Part shown: positions 15,891 through 19,086 of the stretch, one piece after another | How positions within the stretch are numbered: the stretch's first letter is position 1 | Layout: every line of letters starts with the position of its first letter | DNA from: Bacteroidales bacterium | GTDB lineage: Bacteria; Bacteroidota; Bacteroidia; Bacteroidales; UBA7960 | Reading direction: 5' to 3' | DNA length: 19,086 nucleotides | Assembly (NCBI GenBank): GCA_003557965.1 | Contig: PWND01000210.1 | Location: 1-19,086 of the forward strand | The notes under the pieces: model-generated | Database searches by the model: none | Told to the model about the DNA's origin: nothing | Seen by the model: the letters and a program-made list of their open reading frames with translations, nothing else | Translations under genes and position numbers: made by a program

Positions 15891-16008
15891 AAAACTCATG
15901 AAATATTAACACTTTTGTATATTAATGTTTTAATTTCAATGCAATATTCAATATGATGTTTTTTATTTTTCAAATAACTTTTGTATTAATTTATTAACAA
16001 GCTGAGAT

Positions 16009-17064
16009 ATGAAAAAGTTTATTTTGTTATTTGTAGTTACAGGATTATGCATTAACCTGTATTCACAATCAAGGATAATAGTTCAAAACGACCAGGAAGC
16101 TCAGGTTTTCGGACATTTTAGCGATGCACTCGCTGCCACACAAGCCGGTGATACTATTTATTTGCCCGGCGGAGCTATTGATATTGGGACTTCTTATATA
16201 GAAAAGGAGTTGACAATATTCGGGGCGGGGCATAACCCTCAATATACAGAAGCTACCGGAGTTACTATGCTTAACGGCACTTTGTATATGCGTCAGGCTG
16301 ACCCTGAAATCCCCCTTGAAAACATACACCTTGAAGGGTTCTATATTTCAGGTGATATCAGAATAGGTACACTTACTACTAATCAAAATGTTAACCAGGT
16401 AAACATTAGAAGGGTCAGTATGAATAATTTGTATTTGAGTCGTTCAGAATCTGCAACCGGTGAAGCCGACCATATCCACATTATAGAAAATATTATAAGA
16501 GGCAGAGTTTATGGGGGAGATGCGCAAAATGTGCTTTTTTCTAAAAACATCATCCAGGGATTTTTCTGGTATTTTGATGGAAATGCAGTTTTTACAAATA
16601 ACATTTTTCTTAACGATCAAAGCTCTTCCACAGTTAATACCTCATTTCGTTATATAACTAATTCCACTTTCAGAAACAATGTTATCCGTTGTGTTAATGC
16701 AAGCAGGTGCTTTAACAATATGTCTGCCAACAATTTCTATAATAATATGTGGCGATATGATTTTTCAGTACCCTCCGGTTCAACTGGCAGCGGCAACATT
16801 ATTGACCTCGACCCTGATGAAATTTTTGTAAATGCCACAGGCAGTAGCTTTGACTATGATTTTGATTATCAGCTACCTGAAGGTTCTCCCGGTATTGGAG
16901 CAGGGACGGATGATACTGATATCGGCATATATGGCACACCACGACCTTTTAAAGAAGGTTCCGTACCACGTATCCCCTGGATTAAAAGCAAAACAATTGC
17001 CCCTGAAACCGATGAAGATGGCAAGCTGAACGTGGAAATTGAGGTGGAGGCGCAGGAAGAATGA
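16009..17064 (+). CDS. Secreted right-handed beta-helix protein, copy A
   Basis: A 351-residue exported protein with a signal peptide (MKKFILLFVV…INLYS before Q20). After a short start (SRIIVQNDQEAQVF), residues 36-75 hold ALAATQAGDTIYLPGG and ELTIFGAGHNPQYTEATG, which mark the beginning of a parallel beta-helix; irregular hydrophobic/Asn-rich rungs follow to about 245 (NIHLEGFYISGDI, VNIRRVSM, IHIIENIIRG, VLFSKNIIQG, AVFTNNIF, STFRNNVIR). The end has IGIYGTPRPFKEG at 305-317, then PRIPWIKSK and an acidic tail with DEDGKLNVEIEVEAQ at 335-349. The next gene is a paralogue with the same layout. No catalytic motif of pectate lyases was recognised, so it may be a binding or structural surface protein. 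The sorting route is not evident; no standard type IX C-terminal domain is seen. Confidence 0.75.
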   Translation: MKKFILLFVVTGLCINLYSQSRIIVQNDQEAQVFGHFSDALAATQAGDTIYLPGGAIDIGTSYIEKELTIFGAGHNPQYTEATGVTMLNGTLYMRQADPEIPLENIHLEGFYISGDIRIGTLTTNQNVNQVNIRRVSMNNLYLSRSESATGEADHIHIIENIIRGRVYGGDAQNVLFSKNIIQGFFWYFDGNAVFTNNIFLNDQSSSTVNTSFRYITNSTFRNNVIRCVNASRCFNNMSANNFYNNMWRYDFSVPSGSTGSGNIIDLDPDEIFVNATGSSFDYDFDYQLPEGSPGIGAGTDDTDIGIYGTPRPFKEGSVPRIPWIKSKTIAPETDEDGKLNVEIEVEAQEE

Positions 17065-17065
17065 A

Positions 17066-17121
17066 GTGAAAAGTTAAAAGTGAAAAGTTAAAAGTTAATA
17101 TCAAACAATCGGGCAATCGGC
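17066..17121 (+). repeat. Heptamer tandem repeats after beta-helix copy A, plus a tandem octamer
   Basis: Starting two bases after the stop codon, five 7-base units GTGAAAA / GTTAAAA alternate from 17066 to 17100, the last degenerate. A tandem pair CAATCGGG/CAATCGGC follows at 17106-17121. The same heptamer type, in greater number, follows copy B. Confidence 0.8.
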
Positions 17122-17160
17122 AACTTAAATCAAATTTATACACACAAAAAATTTTCGATT

Positions 17161-18183
17161 ATGAATAAAATTTTGCTAACAACACTAATTCTAATCTCAT
17201 TCACAATTACATCATTTGCACAGAAACAAGTTATTTTGCAAAGTGATGGTGAATACACCATTTTTAGCTCATCTGATGCATTTGAAGATGCATATAATGC
17301 AGCAGAAGACGGTGATACTATTTATTTACCCGGGCTGCAATATAGCTCTCCATCAAATATAGAAAAAAGCATTACTGTTTATGGTACCGGCTACCATCCT
17401 GATCATACAGAAGCTACCGGAAGAACAAGAATAAGCGGTTTTCGTTTTAGGGATGGCTCTTCAGGAAGCCATTTTGAAGGAATGTATGTAAGTGGTACCA
17501 TTCAATTTGCCGGAGATCTTATCGAAGATGTAACTTTAAAAAGATTGCATGTTAACGGAGATATTAAATTTAATAGAATAAGCAGCGACCCCTGCACTGA
17601 GTGTAATAATATTATAATCAGAGAGTGTGTGTTTGATGAATTCAACGGCGGATATTCTGATATTACTAACTTGAATTTGTTTAATAATATTACTGAAAGA
17701 ATAGAATATATTGATAATTCAAATGGAGTCAATAACAATGTAGCATGGATTGCAAACAATATTATAATTCGTAGTTGGGCTCCAATATATCATATAAATA
17801 ACGCTCTTATTGAGAACAACATTATTATTGGTGGTATTTCTAATTGTCATAGTAATGCATTTAAAAATAATGTTTTTGACGAAGATCCCACCAGCAATGA
17901 AGAAAATACCTGGACAGATAACTATGTTGACGTGGATGAAGAAGAGCTATTTAGTGATTATCCAGGAGGCAGCTATAGCTACGATAACAATTATTCTCTT
18001 GATGATCCGGGAAGCTACCAGGGTAACACAGGCAACCAGGTTGGAATCTATGGCGGGCTTATACCTTTCAAAGAAAACACACGTCCGTCAAACCCGCAAA
18101 TACTTAGTAAAGAAATTGAAAGCAGCACTGATGAGGATGGTAATCTTGGTGTTGAAATTGAAGTAGAAGCACAGGATGAATAA
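17161..18183 (+). CDS. Secreted right-handed beta-helix protein, copy B
   Basis: A 340-residue paralogue of the preceding gene, beginning 96 bases after it. Signal peptide ends ITSFA before Q21. The N-terminal block AAEDGDTIYLPGLQY (47-61) and ITVYGTGYHPDHTEATG (71-87) matches copy A, partly at the DNA level: a 23-base stretch (17311-17333 against 16147-16169) differs at one base and 17 bases (17405-17421 against 16244-16260) are identical. Rungs of the helix carry repeated NNIIIR and NNIIIGG segments near 199-224. Cys145 and Cys148 (CTEC) and Cys156 are unique to this copy. The end repeats VGIYGGLIPFKEN, then RPSNPQILSK and the acidic tail with DEDGNLGVEIEVEAQ. The middle regions have diverged strongly, so the copies may bind different targets. 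No enzyme motif recognised. Confidence 0.75.
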   Translation: MNKILLTTLILISFTITSFAQKQVILQSDGEYTIFSSSDAFEDAYNAAEDGDTIYLPGLQYSSPSNIEKSITVYGTGYHPDHTEATGRTRISGFRFRDGSSGSHFEGMYVSGTIQFAGDLIEDVTLKRLHVNGDIKFNRISSDPCTECNNIIIRECVFDEFNGGYSDITNLNLFNNITERIEYIDNSNGVNNNVAWIANNIIIRSWAPIYHINNALIENNIIIGGISNCHSNAFKNNVFDEDPTSNEENTWTDNYVDVDEEELFSDYPGGSYSYDNNYSLDDPGSYQGNTGNQVGIYGGLIPFKENTRPSNPQILSKEIESSTDEDGNLGVEIEVEAQDE

Positions 18184-18184
18184 A

Positions 18185-18266
18185 GTGAAAAACTAAAAGT
18201 TAAAAGTTAAAAACTAAAAGTGAAAAGTGAAAAGTGAAAAACTAAAAGTGAAAACTAAAAGTAAAA
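18185..18266 (+). repeat. Heptamer tandem repeat array after beta-helix copy B
   Basis: Ten consecutive 7-base units run from 18185 to 18254 without a break (GTGAAAA five times, GTTAAAA twice, ACTAAAA three times), followed by two 6-base variants to 18266. The array starts one base after the stop codon. It is non-coding. Confidence 0.85.
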
Positions 18267-18404
18267 GCTGGAGCGAAGCGGAAGTCCCGGGAATGTGAGG
18301 ATTTGGGATGAAAAATAAAAAGTTGTTTATATATTAAATATTTCGCTTTCAGCTTTGAGCTAATATTTTATGCATAACTTTTATACAAATAAAAAAGGAT
18401 AATA
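18267..18404 (+). other. Intergenic stretch with a GC-rich block upstream of the repeat-protein gene
   Basis: 18267-18312 is markedly G-rich against the AT-rich surroundings and contains GAGCGAAGCGG and the palindrome CCCGGG at 18286-18291. The remainder to 18404 is AT-rich with TTTG near 18353 and TAACTTTT near 18375, a weak promoter-like pair with shorter spacing than usual. AAAGGA at about 18394-18399 may serve as a ribosome site for the ATG at 18405. Confidence 0.35.
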
Positions 18405-19086
18405 ATGAAACAAATACTGATTATAATATGTTTTTTCCTGGCGTCGGGCTTGTATTCTCAAAATTTTATTGAACGCTCGCAGTATTGGTTTAATAACAAA
18501 TTTGAAGAAGCTGTTACTGAAGATATTGAAACTCCCGCTGAGTCAATTACTTTTTCTGAAAGTATTTCAACTTCGCATCTTAGTGATGGGCTACATACAT
18601 TCCATGTACGCTTTCAGGACAGTGAGGATAAATGGAGCGCCATAAAAAGCAGCTTTTTCTATAAAGTTCCACAAGCAGAAGTTACCGATAATAAAATTGA
18701 AGCTTATGAGTTTTGGTTCAATAATAACTATGATGATGCTGAATATACAACAACAGAGAGTTCGTCAACCATCAATTTAAATGAAAGTATTGATGTGGAA
18801 AATTTATCTGACGGTTTGCACACTTTCCATATACGCTTTAAAGATAGTTCCGGTAAATGGAGTAGTACCCTAAGTAGCTTCTTTTACAAAACAGAGACTC
18901 AGGAAGTTGTAGAAAAAAACATTGTTGAATACCAATATTGGCTAAACAATGATTTTGATAATGCCGTAAATGCTGATGCAAACGACCAGCAAACTTTCAT
19001 ATTTAATGAAAACATTGATTTTTCGGAAATTAATGATGGGTTACATACTTTCCATATTCGTTTTAAAGATAATTCCGGTAAATGGA
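18405..19086 (+). CDS. Secreted tandem-repeat protein with 75-76-residue repeats, partial
   Basis: Translated by hand from the ATG at 18405 to the window edge (227 residues, open at the 3' end). A signal peptide (MKQILIIICFFLASGLYS) ends before Q19. The rest is three copies of one repeat. Each begins with an aromatic-Trp element (QYWFNNKFEEA at 26, EFWFNNNYDDA at 102, QYWLNNDFDNA at 177) and continues to SDGLHTFHVRF or NDGLHTFHIRF (DGLHTFH at 61, 136 and 211), then GKWS and SSFFYK. The DGLHTFH spacing is exactly 75 residues both times. Similar repeats occur in large Bacteroidota surface proteins that often end in a type IX sorting domain; that end is outside the window. Function unknown; an adhesin or binding scaffold is likely. 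It follows the two beta-helix genes on the same strand. Confidence 0.8.
   Translation, partial: MKQILIIICFFLASGLYSQNFIERSQYWFNNKFEEAVTEDIETPAESITFSESISTSHLSDGLHTFHVRFQDSEDKWSAIKSSFFYKVPQAEVTDNKIEAYEFWFNNNYDDAEYTTTESSSTINLNESIDVENLSDGLHTFHIRFKDSSGKWSSTLSSFFYKTETQEVVEKNIVEYQYWLNNDFDNAVNADANDQQTFIFNENIDFSEINDGLHTFHIRFKDNSGKW

Noticed and set aside
17810..18166. 118-codon alternative frame inside beta-helix copy B
   Set aside because: It overlaps the real gene in another frame, has no homologous look, and its Met/Lys/Leu/Ile-rich composition is that of a shadow frame.
17066..18266. Short repeats as a possible CRISPR array
   Set aside because: Units are 7 bases, directly tandem and without spacers; no cas gene is nearby.

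Overview
The window (19,086 bases, AT-rich) looks like chromosomal DNA of a Bacteroidota bacterium. The evidence is the gene families, several signal peptides that end just before a glutamine (…SQ or …AQ), few Shine-Dalgarno sites, and short leaders preceded by boxes resembling the Bacteroidota promoter (TTTG, about 19 bases, TAnnTTTG). Genus cannot be told from this window. No RNA gene, insertion sequence, CRISPR array or replication origin was seen.

Layout. 1-1081 (minus): the first 360 residues of a secreted lysyl-endopeptidase-like serine protease, cut by the window edge before its catalytic serine. 1162-2664 (minus): pdxJ (vitamin B6 synthesis) followed by a YbfF-like esterase, probably one operon; divergent from them is a CBS-domain protein (2773-3438). 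3686-5611 (plus): a lipoprotein M19 dipeptidase and a YihX-like HAD phosphatase. 5669-6661 (minus) dusB and 6719-7663 (plus) a CPBP membrane protease diverge from a shared 11-bp palindrome. 7650-14479 (minus): dnaX, then two M16 peptidase genes (one with a zinc site, one without), then, beyond a likely terminator, a YihY/BrkB-like membrane protein. 14633-15793 (minus): a seven-helix membrane protein with an AraC-type DNA-binding domain. 16009-19086 (plus): two tandem secreted beta-helix paralogues, each followed by an array of 7-base repeats, and the start of a secreted protein made of 75-76-residue repeats.

Most of the window is housekeeping: cofactor synthesis, tRNA modification, the replication clamp loader, envelope proteolysis. 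The accessory part is the right end, where a membrane-bound AraC-type regulator faces a cluster of secreted repeat proteins. The gap between them holds a 14-base direct repeat spaced exactly 21 bases and an overlapping near-perfect 21-bp palindrome, a geometry expected of an AraC-family operator.

The most striking internal signal is in dnaX: runs of 11 and 10 adenines lie just after the clamp-loader domains, and every alternative frame after either run meets a stop within two to nine codons. That is the arrangement that yields a short gamma form of DnaX by slippage in other bacteria.
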